DNA of 64,000 nucleotides from an uncultured Psychroserpens sp. (GCA_947488655.1 CANKZZ010000001.1:62001-126000); one strand, 5' to 3'. Positions 33,494 through 41,990 are shown, counted from the stretch's first letter. Made by a program: numbers and translations. Notes: generated by a model from the sequence alone, not told the origin.

Positions 33494-34613
33494 CGTCTTT
33501 ATTTAATTGGTTATATAAATTTAATGCCGACTCAAACCCTTCTTTGGTTAAACTCCAAGTAGAGCCTTTTAATGTCACATAATTTTTCTCAACTAGTTTT
33601 TTGAGAGTGCCTTTGGTATACCCTTGAAAACCATTTAAAATCTTAATCTCGTGTGGATGTGAAATATTAGCATGAGACTCTGCAATATGATACATAAATG
33701 CCAACGTTTTGTGCAATTCTAGAGCTCTTCGGTTTTTTATAAATCTAATTTGTTTAAATAACAAACCTCTACTTGGTGAAAACACAAAAGAGATTAAAAC
33801 AAATACAGCTGCAACTAATACAATTACTGGACCAGTAGATAGATTGTTTTGACTTGCACTAATTGCAGTACCAAAAACTCCAGAAAACGCTCCAAAAATA
33901 GCTGCTAAAAACACCATTGTTGCTAAACTATTTGTCCATTGTCTTGCTGCAGCTGCTGGAGCTAAAAGCATGGCACTCATTAAAACAACTCCTACAGTTT
34001 GTAATCCTAACACAATGGCTAACACAATAAAACTAGTAATTAATATATCGATGGTTTTGGTATTAAACCCAAGTGTTTTGGCATAATCCTTATCAAAGAG
34101 TAATATTTTAAACTCTTTCCAAAACAACAATAATACGAAGAGACATATGCCTGTAACTATAGCCATTAACCAAACATCACTTTCAACAAGTGTTGCTGCC
34201 TGGCCAAATAAATATTTATCTAATCCTGCTTGATTAGCGTTTGGTTGTTTTTGTATGAATGTGAGCAAGAGCATTCCGAAGCCAAAAAATAAAGATAAAA
34301 TTAACCCAAGTGCTGTATCAGATTTTAAATGCGTTTTGGTAATGATTCCTCTAATCCAAAATGTACCAATAAGTCCACTAACCAAAGCTCCCAACAATAG
34401 CGTATTACTGTCTTTTGCACCTGTAATTAAAAACGAAATAGCTATTCCTGGCAATGCAGCATGTGAAATTGCATCGCCTAATAAACTTTGTTTTCTCAAC
34501 ACAGCAAAGCTACCTAACATGCCAGTAACTGCACCAAGAATTGCTGTTCCTAATGTAATAGTTCTTAAGGTATAGTCTGTGAAGACTAGATGTATGTATT
34601 CTGTTAAGTCCAT
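33486..34613 (-). CDS. Metal ABC transporter permease (TroC/MntB family) with winged-helix-like C-terminal tail
   Basis: Partner permease of 375 residues. Family blocks are LRKQSLLGDAISHAALPGIAISFL near 40-62 and VLGLQTVGVVLMSAMLLAPAAAARQW near 200-225. After the last membrane helix (about 285) an extra tail runs to the C-terminus: helices (LELHKTLAFMYHIAESH), a second helix pair (GYTKGTLKKLVEKNYVTLKGSTWSLTKEGFESA) and the short beta wing. This matches the shape of DtxR/MarR-type winged helices, as in the other permease. The start at 34613 gives a normal permease N-terminus. A 238-base non-coding gap separates it from the ATPase gene upstream. Confidence 0.9.
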   Translation of the reverse strand: MDLTEYIHLVFTDYTLRTITLGTAILGAVTGMLGSFAVLRKQSLLGDAISHAALPGIAISFLITGAKDSNTLLLGALVSGLIGTFWIRGIITKTHLKSDTALGLILSLFFGFGMLLLTFIQKQPNANQAGLDKYLFGQAATLVESDVWLMAIVTGICLFVLLLFWKEFKILLFDKDYAKTLGFNTKTIDILITSFIVLAIVLGLQTVGVVLMSAMLLAPAAAARQWTNSLATMVFLAAIFGAFSGVFGTAISASQNNLSTGPVIVLVAAVFVLISFVFSPSRGLLFKQIRFIKNRRALELHKTLAFMYHIAESHANISHPHEIKILNGFQGYTKGTLKKLVEKNYVTLKGSTWSLTKEGFESALNLYNQLNKDDE

Positions 34614-34687
34614 ATTATTGCGAAGTCAAGAAATTCTTCCTTTTTTCGCTATTCTCTTTAATTATTATACTTTTTTACCCTTCCGAC

Positions 34688-34711
34688 TTTAAACTTTTCT
34701 CTGAGTTTAAA
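34688..34711. other. Stem-loop in the 238-base gap between metal ABC ATPase and permease genes
   Basis: TTTAAAC / GTTTAAA arms with a ten-base loop inside the otherwise gene-free stretch 34614-34851. It may be an mRNA structure setting relative expression of ATPase and permeases, or chance in AT-rich DNA. The same gap holds the dispersed-repeat-like hairpin at 34829-34848 and no credible gene. Confidence 0.3.
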
Positions 34712-34828
34712 TCCATTTTCTCTTAAAAACAGAGAAGGAATTTTAAATTGCTGTTTTATAAAAAAACGCTCTTAAATCTCATTTTAAAACTCCACCAAAC
34801 CTAAGTACAGTGAGTTATCTCCTAAGAG

Positions 34829-34848
34829 ATTCCTGCCTTCGTAGGAAT
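34829..34848. repeat. Short REP-like hairpin (possible interspersed repeat)
   Basis: ATTCCTGC-CTTC-GTAGGAAT, an 8-base stem with one G-T pair and a 4-base loop, 4 bases beyond the ATPase stop codon. From memory, near-identical ATTCCTGC-type hairpins recur between genes in many Flavobacteriaceae; I see only this copy in the window. It could act as a processing or weak termination signal. Confidence 0.5.
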
Positions 34849-34851
34849 GGG

Positions 34852-35589
34852 TTATTCTTGTATGCTCACTTTATAATTAATACCGTAAGTCTTCGTCAAA
34901 TTATCATCATTAAAAATATCTTTGACTGGACCTGTGGCTATTTTTTTTACATTCAAAAATGTTACCCAATCAAAATACTCGGGTACAGTTTGTAAATCGT
35001 GATGTACCACTATTACCGTTTTTCCTGCTTTACGCAATTCTTTTAAAATGTTGATGATCGCAATTTCTGTTGTGGCATCAACACCTTGAAATGGTTCGTC
35101 CATAAAATAAATTGATGCATCTTGCACTAAAGCACGTGCTAGAAATATACGTTGCTGTTGACCACCAGACAACTGACTTATTTGCCTGCTTTTAAAAGCT
35201 AACATTCCAACTTTTTCAAGTGCTTCTAAGGCAGCTTTCTTTTGTTTTTGGCGAGGACGTTTAATCCAACCTAAACTACCGTAAGTTCCCATTGTAACTA
35301 CATCAAGAGCTGTTGTTGGAAAATCCCAATCTACACTTCCTTTTTGTGGCACGTAAGCAACTAAAGATCGTTGCTTTTTGTATGATTTACCGTAAATAGT
35401 TACGCTACCTGCAATGGGTTTAAGAATGCCTAAAATAGATTTAATAAGCGTTGATTTTCCTGCACCATTGGGTCCAACAATAGCCATCAACACACCTTCT
35501 GGGATTTCTAAATCGATATCCCAAAGTACAGGTTTGTAATTGTACGCAACAGTTAAATCATCTACTTGTACTGCTATTTTTTGTTTCAT
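34852..35589 (-). CDS. Metal ABC transporter ATP-binding protein
   Basis: Cytoplasmic ATPase of the Mn/Zn/Fe importer (TroB/MntA/ZnuC type), 245 residues, the normal length. All motifs are intact: Walker [10 protein letters not shown] (about 39-47), Q-loop YVPQKG, signature LSGGQQQR (about 140-147), Walker B IYFMDEP (about 161-167) and the switch His in VVVHHD (about 194-199). It energises the two permeases encoded downstream; the substrate-binding lipoprotein gene is 99 bases upstream on the same strand. Confidence 0.95.
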   Translation of the reverse strand: MKQKIAVQVDDLTVAYNYKPVLWDIDLEIPEGVLMAIVGPNGAGKSTLIKSILGILKPIAGSVTIYGKSYKKQRSLVAYVPQKGSVDWDFPTTALDVVTMGTYGSLGWIKRPRQKQKKAALEALEKVGMLAFKSRQISQLSGGQQQRIFLARALVQDASIYFMDEPFQGVDATTEIAIINILKELRKAGKTVIVVHHDLQTVPEYFDWVTFLNVKKIATGPVKDIFNDDNLTKTYGINYKVSIQE

Positions 35590-35688
35590 TTTTTTAGTAA
35601 TTGCTAATATTCAAAAGGAGGCACGACTAAAATATAAATTACTTATAGTTTTAAGACTCTTCACTTTGCTCTGAATGAGACAAGGCAT

Positions 35689-36597
35689 TTATTTTAAAGC
35701 ACCAACAATCGTATTCACATTATACTCAAACATACCTATATATGTGCCTTCAATTGTTCCGGTTGTACCTAAAGCATCAGAATATAATGTGCCACCTATT
35801 TCAACATCATGTCCTTTAGATTTTACTGCAGCTTGCAAAGCTTCAATTGTTCTCTTGGGTACTGAGCTCTCTACAAAAATGGCTTTAATTTTATTTTCTA
35901 TAATAAATGCAGACAGTTTTTGTACATCTTGTACACCTGCTTCTGTAGCAGTAGATAATCCTTGTAAGCCAACAACCTCAAAGTCGTATGCTTTTCCGAA
36001 GTAATTAAATGCATCATGCGCTGTTACTAATATTCTTTTTTCCTTCGGAAGCGTTCTAATTGTGGCCTTTATTTTTGTTTGGAGTGCGTCTAATTGAGCC
36101 AAATATTGACTTTCATTAGCCTTAAAAGCATCTGCATTTTCTGGGCTTTTTTCACTAAGCACTTGTGTTACTTTTTGAGCAAATTGTTTAAAGTACTCAA
36201 TGTTAAACCACACATGCGGATCGTAATTAGACGCAAAATAATCTGACCCAATCAATGTGTTTTTATCCAACTCCTCACCTAAGGCAATTGGTGTTTTTGT
36301 GGCAGATCCCATTTTCTCAAAAACCTCAACGAGTTTTCCCTCAAGGTGTAAACCATTATAAAAAATTACGTTGGCTTCTACCAATTTTGTAACATCACCT
36401 TCACTGGCTTTGTATAAGTGTGGATCTACTCCACTACCCATTAAACCTTGAACGTTTATGTAATCTCCACCAATGTTTTTAACCATATCTGTTATCATTG
36501 ATGTTGTGGTTACTACATTTAATTTTCCGTTTGATTGTGTATTGTCTTTACAGCCAAAAAAAGCAGTTATTACTAGAATAATTATTATTTTTTTCAT
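35689..36597 (-). CDS. Metal ABC transporter substrate-binding lipoprotein (TroA/MntC/ZnuA family)
   Basis: A 302-residue lipoprotein (lipobox FFGC, Cys16) that captures divalent metal outside the inner membrane. It shows the cluster A-I signatures: GVDPHLYKASEGD (about 56-68, first His ligand), DPHVWFNIEYFKQFAQ (about 125-140, second His), AHDAFNYFGKAYDFEVVGLQG (about 193-213, third His) and IFVESSVP with the Glu and a late Asp ligand. No His-rich loop typical of ZnuA is present, which favours Mn or Fe over Zn, although sequence alone cannot settle it. It is 24 bases downstream of the outer-membrane-like protein gene. Confidence 0.93.
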   Translation of the reverse strand: MKKIIIILVITAFFGCKDNTQSNGKLNVVTTTSMITDMVKNIGGDYINVQGLMGSGVDPHLYKASEGDVTKLVEANVIFYNGLHLEGKLVEVFEKMGSATKTPIALGEELDKNTLIGSDYFASNYDPHVWFNIEYFKQFAQKVTQVLSEKSPENADAFKANESQYLAQLDALQTKIKATIRTLPKEKRILVTAHDAFNYFGKAYDFEVVGLQGLSTATEAGVQDVQKLSAFIIENKIKAIFVESSVPKRTIEALQAAVKSKGHDVEIGGTLYSDALGTTGTIEGTYIGMFEYNVNTIVGALK

Positions 36598-36621
36598 TTT
36601 AATTTTAAAAATTATCTTCTT

Positions 36622-37482
36622 TTATATGTTATTAAATAATCTAAAACTCGCTCCTAAACCAATTAAAATATCTTGACCTTTAGTAATACTCGTCCCAAAA
36701 TAAGTATCTAATTGCAAATCATTTGATACTAAATAAGTAAAACCTGCATCCCAATAATGGTTGGCTTTACTATCTTCTGGTAAATCACCATAAAGCTCAG
36801 CATACATTCCAAATTTATCTGTAAAACTATAACCGTAGGCAACAGTGTAAATGGCAGCAGCCTCAGGAGAGTCATTTCCCCATTGTGCTCCCAAATTATA
36901 AGCTATACTAGACTTTTGACTCAACGTATGAGAAAAAGAAAACCTGAAATCTATAGCTGTTGTTTCTGGACGATAATCGTTTGAAGCACTAAATAAAGGG
37001 AACACATGACCTATTAAAGCTATTTCTGGCATTCCGTTTTTTTCTTCGGAAATATCAACTTTTACACCTAATAATAGAGGTGAAAAGCCACTCGTAACAT
37101 CGTTTAATTTATTACCGTTTACTTTGGTAACACCTTCTACAAAATCCCAACCAACACGTAATTCTAGATTATCCAAAATACCATAGCGCAGTAGTGTGGT
37201 ATTAAAAGTATAAGCCTCAGATTGTATTGAATTATTTTCAAAAGACTCATACAAACCTCCTGTCTCTATTTGAAACACTCCTTTACCAACCGTTGACGAT
37301 GCTTCTGTAGCATCTGGTCGATCTGTTACCAAGGCGTCATATATAATTTTTTTAACCTTAGTAATCTCACCATCTGCAATATCTTTTTTACGTGTATCTA
37401 TATCATCAGGTAAATCTTGCTGAGCATACGTTAGTCCTGTGCAAAGCAAACCTAGAAGTAGTATGTTATTTTTAATTTTCAT
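36622..37482 (-). CDS. Outer-membrane beta-barrel protein of the phenol-degradation MetA-like transporter family
   Basis: Exported protein of about 286 residues from the start chosen at 37482 (MKIKNNILLLGLLCTGLTYAQQ is a clean signal peptide; in-frame ATGs at 37488 and 37512 are possible but reach further into dtxR). The mature protein shows DRPDATEASSTVGKGVFQIETGG and alternating aromatic strands ending LGASFRLF, the pattern of the 'transporter' barrel family (PF13557-like). Located between the DtxR-type regulator and the metal-binding lipoprotein, it may be an outer-membrane entry path for the same metal. This is an inference from position. Confidence 0.8.
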   Translation of the reverse strand: MKIKNNILLLGLLCTGLTYAQQDLPDDIDTRKKDIADGEITKVKKIIYDALVTDRPDATEASSTVGKGVFQIETGGLYESFENNSIQSEAYTFNTTLLRYGILDNLELRVGWDFVEGVTKVNGNKLNDVTSGFSPLLLGVKVDISEEKNGMPEIALIGHVFPLFSASNDYRPETTAIDFRFSFSHTLSQKSSIAYNLGAQWGNDSPEAAAIYTVAYGYSFTDKFGMYAELYGDLPEDSKANHYWDAGFTYLVSNDLQLDTYFGTSITKGQDILIGLGASFRLFNNI

Positions 37483-38128
37483 CGACATATATGATTTTAG
37501 TGAAATCTTCATTTAAAACAATGGTATTTGACCCAATAGAAATCTGGGTCATTTTATTACTTACAAACTGCTTAGAAACGATTAAGGTGTTTCTATATTT
37601 AATATCATTTTGAGCACAAAAATCAAAAAACTCTTTATCATCACTCATTAGCCTAGAAATGGTATACGTCTTTCCTTCAACCGCATCTGCAAGTGCTATA
37701 GATGTATCTTCTGTAGTTATTTCTCCATCTTCATTTGGAATCGGGTCGCCATGTGGATCAAATTTAGGATGCCCTAAATACTCACTTATCTTTTGTGCCA
37801 ACAAATCTGATGTTTGATGCTCCAACAACTCTGCTTCTCTATGAATATCATGTAACGACATATCAAACATTTTAAACAAAAAAGCTTCCCAAAGACGATG
37901 TTTTCTTACAACATTAAGCGCCATTTTAGTACCTTTTTCTGTGAGTTGTAGAGCTTGGTACTTTTCATAATTAAGTAAATCTTTGGCTGCTAATTTTTTT
38001 GCCATATCAGTAGCAGCTGCATTAGATATACCTAGTTTTTTAGCAATATTTCCAGGCTTTGTATCCTTAGTATCATGATTATCGTTTTTGTAAATAGCTT
38101 TTACAAAATTTTCTATTGCTACAGACAT
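37472..38128 (-). CDS. DtxR/MntR-family metal-dependent transcriptional regulator
   Basis: A 218-residue iron- or manganese-sensing repressor. Domains: winged helix at about 1-65 (IAKKLGISNAAATDMAKKLAAKDLLNYEKYQALQLTEKG), metal-binding dimerisation domain at about 70-140 (RLWEAFLFKMFDMSLHDIHREAELLEHQTSDLLAQKISEYLGHPKFDPHGDPIP, with the expected His/Glu ligands) and an SH3/FeoA-like third domain at about 150-218. The presence of the third domain resembles DtxR/IdeR rather than short MntR. It is the first gene of the metal uptake operon and very likely autoregulated: a DtxR-box-like palindrome lies just after its -7 element. Confidence 0.93.
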   Translation of the reverse strand: MSVAIENFVKAIYKNDNHDTKDTKPGNIAKKLGISNAAATDMAKKLAAKDLLNYEKYQALQLTEKGTKMALNVVRKHRLWEAFLFKMFDMSLHDIHREAELLEHQTSDLLAQKISEYLGHPKFDPHGDPIPNEDGEITTEDTSIALADAVEGKTYTISRLMSDDKEFFDFCAQNDIKYRNTLIVSKQFVSNKMTQISIGSNTIVLNEDFTKIIYVDEN

Positions 38129-38147
38129 TTCAAATTGCTTTAATTAA

Positions 38148-38166
38148 TTTTTAAGTAAGCTTAAAT
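38148..38166. promoter_or_regulatory. DtxR-box-like operator in the dtxR-type promoter
   Basis: TTTTTAAGTAAGCTTAAAT contains the palindrome TTTAAG-TAAG-CTTAAA and aligns with the known DtxR box core TTAGGTTAGCCTAA at most positions. It overlaps the expected transcription start of the dtxR gene, and 12 bases recur at the feoA promoter. Confidence 0.6.
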
Positions 38167-38172
38167 ATTATA

Positions 38173-38180
38173 CAAATGTA
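38173..38180 (-). promoter_or_regulatory. Candidate -7 element for the dtxR-type gene
   Basis: Minus strand TACATTTG fits TAnnTTTG, 44 bases before the ATG; the operator-like palindrome begins 7 bases downstream. Confidence 0.5.
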
Positions 38181-38278
38181 ACTAAAATTTACTATTATGA
38201 TACATAACAAGTTAAAATCTTGAGATTTGTTATAATTTAGTGACTCTCATAGTTCTAGATAAGTATAAAACCTATGTC

Positions 38279-38722
38279 ATGCGCTTAAAATTTATTCTAC
38301 TTATTTTACTAATTTCTTGTAGCTGTTATGCTCAAAAGACCATTAAACCTCTAGGTTTTAATAAAGATTCTATTTCTATAGTCACTAATATAAAATTTAA
38401 TAATGCAGTGACTTTTGAAGATTTGATAATTACTTTTGAAAAAGTATTAGTAGACTCTAGATGCCCTAAAGATGCACAATGTGTGAGAGCTGGTGAGGCA
38501 GAAGTTTTAATCTCTATCTATAAAAATGGTGTTTTTTTAGATAATAAGATTGTTATAATAGATGGAGAGGGTTACATATTTAAAAAGAATAATATGTTTT
38601 ATAAACTAAATAATTATGAGCTATACTTAAGTGCACTGTTTCCGCATCCAAAAACAGATGAAAAAATTAAAGATGAGAATTATAATGTTGATTTTTTTGT
38701 AAAGAAAAACTATCGTCAATGA
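38279..38722 (+). CDS. Hypothetical exported protein
   Basis: About 147 residues from the start chosen at 38279 (MRLKFILLILLISCSCYAQ is a signal peptide, possibly a lipoprotein one; the upstream in-frame ATG at 38240 would put 13 extra residues before it). The core has FEKVLVDSRCPKDAQCVRAGEAEV, a Cys-containing block seen in several small Bacteroidetes envelope proteins of unknown role, followed by a beta-rich part. The only two mature Cys (in RCPKDAQC) could form a disulphide. Its end overlaps the convergent FeoB-associated gene by 7 bases. Confidence 0.65.
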   Translation: MRLKFILLILLISCSCYAQKTIKPLGFNKDSISIVTNIKFNNAVTFEDLIITFEKVLVDSRCPKDAQCVRAGEAEVLISIYKNGVFLDNKIVIIDGEGYIFKKNNMFYKLNNYELYLSALFPHPKTDEKIKDENYNVDFFVKKNYRQ

Positions 38723-38859
38723 CAACCACAATCATTTTCGCCACAAGCTTTTGAGCTCGCTGTTTTTCTCTTAGGTAACACACCAAATTTATGCAACAAA
38801 AACCATATTGCTAAAGCAACTGCAATAAATACTAATATGTTTTGAATAATTGTGTTCAT
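38716..38859 (-). CDS. FeoB-associated Cys-rich membrane protein
   Basis: A 47-residue protein, ATG at 38859. One transmembrane helix (ILVFIAVALAIWFLLH, about 8-23), a basic stretch (KRK) and a Cys-rich tail SKACGENDCGCH. This is the layout of the FeoB-associated Cys-rich proteins that follow feoB in Bacteroidetes and may replace FeoC. It lies 30 bases downstream of feoB on the same strand, as the third gene of the Feo operon. The tail could bind Fe(II) or an iron-sulphur cluster (inference). Confidence 0.85.
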   Translation of the reverse strand: MNTIIQNILVFIAVALAIWFLLHKFGVLPKRKTASSKACGENDCGCH

Positions 38860-38889
38860 ATAGGTATAGTCGTAAACAACTTTATTACT

Positions 38890-40989
38890 TTACTTTAAAA
38901 ATTGATAAGCTATTAATGCTACAACATAAGCAAAGGCACTCATAATTACTAATTGGTACATAGGCCATTTCCAAGAGTTCGTTTCTCGCTTTACAATTGC
39001 TAATGTACTCATACATTGCATGGCGAAAGCGTAAAAAAGTAAAAGTGAGATTCCGCTTGCAAAATTAAATAATGGTCCTCCTAATATTGGATTAACTTCG
39101 CCTGCCATTCGGTTTTTAATGGTTTCTTCTTCATCGCTTCCTACACTATATATGGTTGCTAGTGTACCAACAAAGACCTCTCGAGCTGCAAATGAACTCA
39201 CTATGGCAATTCCTATTTTCCAATCATAACCCAATGGTCTAATGGCTGGCTCAATAGCATGTCCTGCGATACCAATAAATGAATGTTCTAGTTTGTGAGA
39301 TGCTATTTTTTCGTCTAATTCTTGTTGTGTTAGATTTTCAGAAGCAAACTCTGTAGAAACAATTTCTTCAGCATTGTTAAAGTTATCTCCTGGTCCATAA
39401 GATGCTAAAAACCACAATACAATAGAGATTGCTAAAATTATTTTACCCGCTCCAAATACAAACGATTTTGTTTTTTCTAAAACCGTTAATGCTACGTTTT
39501 TAAATAAAGGTAATTTATAGTTTGGCATTTCTACCACAAAAAAGGTCTTACTCTTTATTTTTAAAATTCTATTTAAAATCCAAGCAGAACCAATTGCTGC
39601 GCCAAAACCAATAAGATATAGCAACATTAAGGTTAATGCTTGATAACTCAAACCAAAAAATCGTCCCTCTGGTATGACTAGAGAAATAATTATTAAATAT
39701 ACTGGTAATCTTGCAGAGCAGGTTGTAAAGGGTGTTACTAATATGGTGATTAAACGCTCTTTCCAACTTTCTATATTTCTAGTTGCCATAATTGCTGGTA
39801 TGGCACATGCTGTACCAGATATTAATGGCACAACACTTTTACCGCTTAGTCCAAAGCGCCTCATTATACGATCCATTAGAAATACAACGCGACTCATATA
39901 ACCACTTTCTTCTAACACCGAAATGAATAAAAATAAAAATGCAATCTGAGGAATAAATATTACAATACCACCCAATCCAGGAATAATACCTTCGGCAATT
40001 AAATTTGTAAAAGCTCCTGGTGGCATAACGTTTTTAGTCCATTCGCTAAAAGATGCAAATGCGGTGTCTATAAAATCCATTGGTACACTGGACCAGTCGT
40101 ATATAGCCTGAAAAATAGTGAGTAAAATGATGCCAAAAATTAAATAACCCCAAACTTTATGTGTGAGAATTCTATCTAATTTAATGCGTAAATCTTTCGC
40201 AGTTTTAAGATCGACCGTTTGCCCTTTTTTGAGCGTGTTGTTTATAAACTGATATCGTTTAATAGTCTCTTTTTGCTGTAGTCGCTTAAGATCTGCTTTA
40301 CCTTTTGTTTTAAAACTATTAATAGCTTCAATCTCGTTTCTATCAATTTTACCAAAATTGACATCTTGAGTAATTACTAGCCATAGTTTATATAGCAATT
40401 GATTTGGAAATGCTTTTCTAAGTTTATCAAAATACTCTGTATCAATATCTGATGCTTTTAAACATGGTTCTATAGAGAGGTCTTTATAATTTGCTATTAA
40501 CTCTTTAAGTTCACTAATACCTCTATTTTTTCTAGTACTAATGAGTGCAATTTTAGTTTGTAATTCTTTTTCTAAATAAGCAATATCTAAATGAATGCCT
40601 TTATAAGCCATTCTATCTGACATGTTAATAACTAAAATTGTAGGAATTTCTAAATCCTTGATTTGAGTATATAAAAGTAAATTTCGTTTTAAATTTTCAA
40701 CATCACTAACAACAACTGCTACATCTGGAAAATCTTTATCATTTTTATTGAGCAATAACTCAATTACTACATTTTCATCTAATGAGGAGGCATTTAAGCT
40801 GTAAGTACCAGGCAAATCTATAATGTGCGCTTTAACACCTCTTGGGAGTTTACAAATACCCTCTTTCTTTTCTACAGTTATTCCTGGATAATTACCAACT
40901 TTTTGATTTAAACCTGTAAGGACATTAAATACCGAAGTTTTACCTGTATTAGGATTTCCTATAAGAGCAACATTAATTTGTTTAGACAT
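38890..40989 (-). CDS. feoB: Ferrous iron transport protein B
   Basis: Inner-membrane Fe(II) importer, about 700 residues. The cytoplasmic G domain carries G1 GNPNTGKTS (about 9-17), the conserved NYPGITVEKKEG (about 32-43, G2), DLPGTYSL (G3) and NMSD (G4). The membrane part from about 285 has the two Gate domains, with the SGTACAIPAIMATR block near 392 and the CSARLPVYLIII motif near 425. The start is taken at 40989 (MSKQINVALIGNP), two codons inside another possible ATG at 40995. It overlaps feoA, and the FeoB-associated small gene follows. Confidence 0.96.
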   Translation of the reverse strand: MSKQINVALIGNPNTGKTSVFNVLTGLNQKVGNYPGITVEKKEGICKLPRGVKAHIIDLPGTYSLNASSLDENVVIELLLNKNDKDFPDVAVVVSDVENLKRNLLLYTQIKDLEIPTILVINMSDRMAYKGIHLDIAYLEKELQTKIALISTRKNRGISELKELIANYKDLSIEPCLKASDIDTEYFDKLRKAFPNQLLYKLWLVITQDVNFGKIDRNEIEAINSFKTKGKADLKRLQQKETIKRYQFINNTLKKGQTVDLKTAKDLRIKLDRILTHKVWGYLIFGIILLTIFQAIYDWSSVPMDFIDTAFASFSEWTKNVMPPGAFTNLIAEGIIPGLGGIVIFIPQIAFLFLFISVLEESGYMSRVVFLMDRIMRRFGLSGKSVVPLISGTACAIPAIMATRNIESWKERLITILVTPFTTCSARLPVYLIIISLVIPEGRFFGLSYQALTLMLLYLIGFGAAIGSAWILNRILKIKSKTFFVVEMPNYKLPLFKNVALTVLEKTKSFVFGAGKIILAISIVLWFLASYGPGDNFNNAEEIVSTEFASENLTQQELDEKIASHKLEHSFIGIAGHAIEPAIRPLGYDWKIGIAIVSSFAAREVFVGTLATIYSVGSDEEETIKNRMAGEVNPILGGPLFNFASGISLLLFYAFAMQCMSTLAIVKRETNSWKWPMYQLVIMSAFAYVVALIAYQFLK

Positions 40990-41215
40990 CAGCAATATCG
41001 ATTAAAACATGAATTGCAGTTTCTTTTCTAATCGCCAAATGTGTACCATTAATATTTAAATACATTGGATCAGCAAAGGGCGCAACTTGTACAAGTTCAA
41101 CAGAGTTACCAGGCAAACAACCCATTTCTAGGAGTTTTAGTGGTATGTGAATTGAAGACACATCTGTAATTATACCTATTTGCCCTCTTTTAATATCTGC
41201 TAATGTATACTTCAA
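40982..41215 (-). CDS. feoA: FeoA-family protein (TTG start)
   Basis: A 77-residue SH3-like protein required with FeoB for ferrous iron uptake. Recognisable FeoA pattern: TLADIKRGQIGIITDV, PLKLLEMGCLPGNSVELVQVAPFADPMYLNINGTHLAIRKETA. The start codon is TTG: TAA is three codons upstream in frame and no ATG is available before the conserved residues. The 3' end overlaps feoB by 8 bases (14 from the alternative feoB start). The promoter carries a word shared with the dtxR-type operator, pointing to iron-responsive repression. Confidence 0.93.
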   Translation of the reverse strand: MKYTLADIKRGQIGIITDVSSIHIPLKLLEMGCLPGNSVELVQVAPFADPMYLNINGTHLAIRKETAIHVLIDIADV

Positions 41216-41230
41216 GCTTATTTAGATTGA

Positions 41231-41247
41231 TTTTAAGTAAGCAAAAA
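41231..41247. promoter_or_regulatory. DtxR-box-like half site in the feoA promoter
   Basis: TTTTAAGTAAGC (41231-41242) is identical over 12 bases to the operator before the dtxR-type gene, with the right arm degenerate (CAAAAA instead of CTTAAA). It overlaps the feoA -7 element. Confidence 0.55.
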
Positions 41248-41249
41248 TA
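41242..41249 (-). promoter_or_regulatory. Candidate -7 element for feoA
   Basis: Minus strand TATTTTTG fits TAnnTTTG, 26 bases before the TTG start of feoA. Confidence 0.5.
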
Positions 41250-41286
41250 ATAGAAATATTCAGTGTAAAAAAATTGTAGTCGGTTT

Positions 41287-41955
41287 TTATTGATATTCCT
41301 TTTTAAGAGTCTTAATATCTTGTATTAAAGAGTCAACAGAAGTTTGACTTGTCCCATCATACAAACCCCTAACTCTTTTCTCCTTATCTATAAGTGCAAA
41401 ATTCTCGGTATGAATCATTCCATAGTCTTCAGAATCATCGTGCTTAACAACTAAATAGGATTTTCTAGCTAGATCATAAATTTGTTTACGGTCGCCAGTT
41501 ACGAGGTTCCATTTTTTATCAATGACTCCTTTTTCTATGGCATAGCGTTTTAACTGTGCTACGGAATCAATTTCTGGAGTTACCGAGTGAGACAACAACA
41601 TTACCTCATCATCATTGATGATCTCTTTTTGTATGCGAGCCATCTGACCTGCCATTATAGGACAAATAGATTGACAAGTAGTAAAAAAGAAATCGGCGAC
41701 GTATATTTTATCTTTATAAGTATCCTCAGTTATACTTTCATTGTTTTGATTGGTTAGCCTAAAATCTGCAATTTTATGATTCTTTTTTACATGCTGAATT
41801 GTACTATCTACAAGTGAAGTATCTACTCTATTTGGAGTCCATATAGGTAATGGGTGTTCAACATTTAGAACAGAATAAATTAAATAAATAATTATAGCTG
41901 ATACTAATGCAAGAACGAAAAAAAATACTTTTAGTTGTTTTAGATATCTCAACAT
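41287..41955 (-). CDS. SCO1/SenC-family protein
   Basis: Membrane-anchored thioredoxin-fold protein of 222 residues; family members deliver copper to cytochrome oxidase CuA or act as thiol reductants. One N-terminal TM helix is at about 10-30. The copper-binding C-x3-C is present as TTCQSICPIM (about 92-101) and the conserved His as MIHTENFALID (about 180-190), so it should bind metal. It lies upstream of feoA on the same strand, but the 71-base gap contains the feoA promoter, so the Feo genes need not depend on it. Confidence 0.93.
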   Translation of the reverse strand: MLRYLKQLKVFFFVLALVSAIIIYLIYSVLNVEHPLPIWTPNRVDTSLVDSTIQHVKKNHKIADFRLTNQNNESITEDTYKDKIYVADFFFTTCQSICPIMAGQMARIQKEIINDDEVMLLSHSVTPEIDSVAQLKRYAIEKGVIDKKWNLVTGDRKQIYDLARKSYLVVKHDDSEDYGMIHTENFALIDKEKRVRGLYDGTSQTSVDSLIQDIKTLKKEYQ

Positions 41956-41990
41956 AAACTGATAATTAAGACTTTAAAGCTTGTAATTTG

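Noticed and set aside
34810-34995. Plus-strand frame of 61 codons beginning over the REP-like hairpin
   Set aside because: It translates the hairpin repeat and then the antisense of the ABC ATPase gene.
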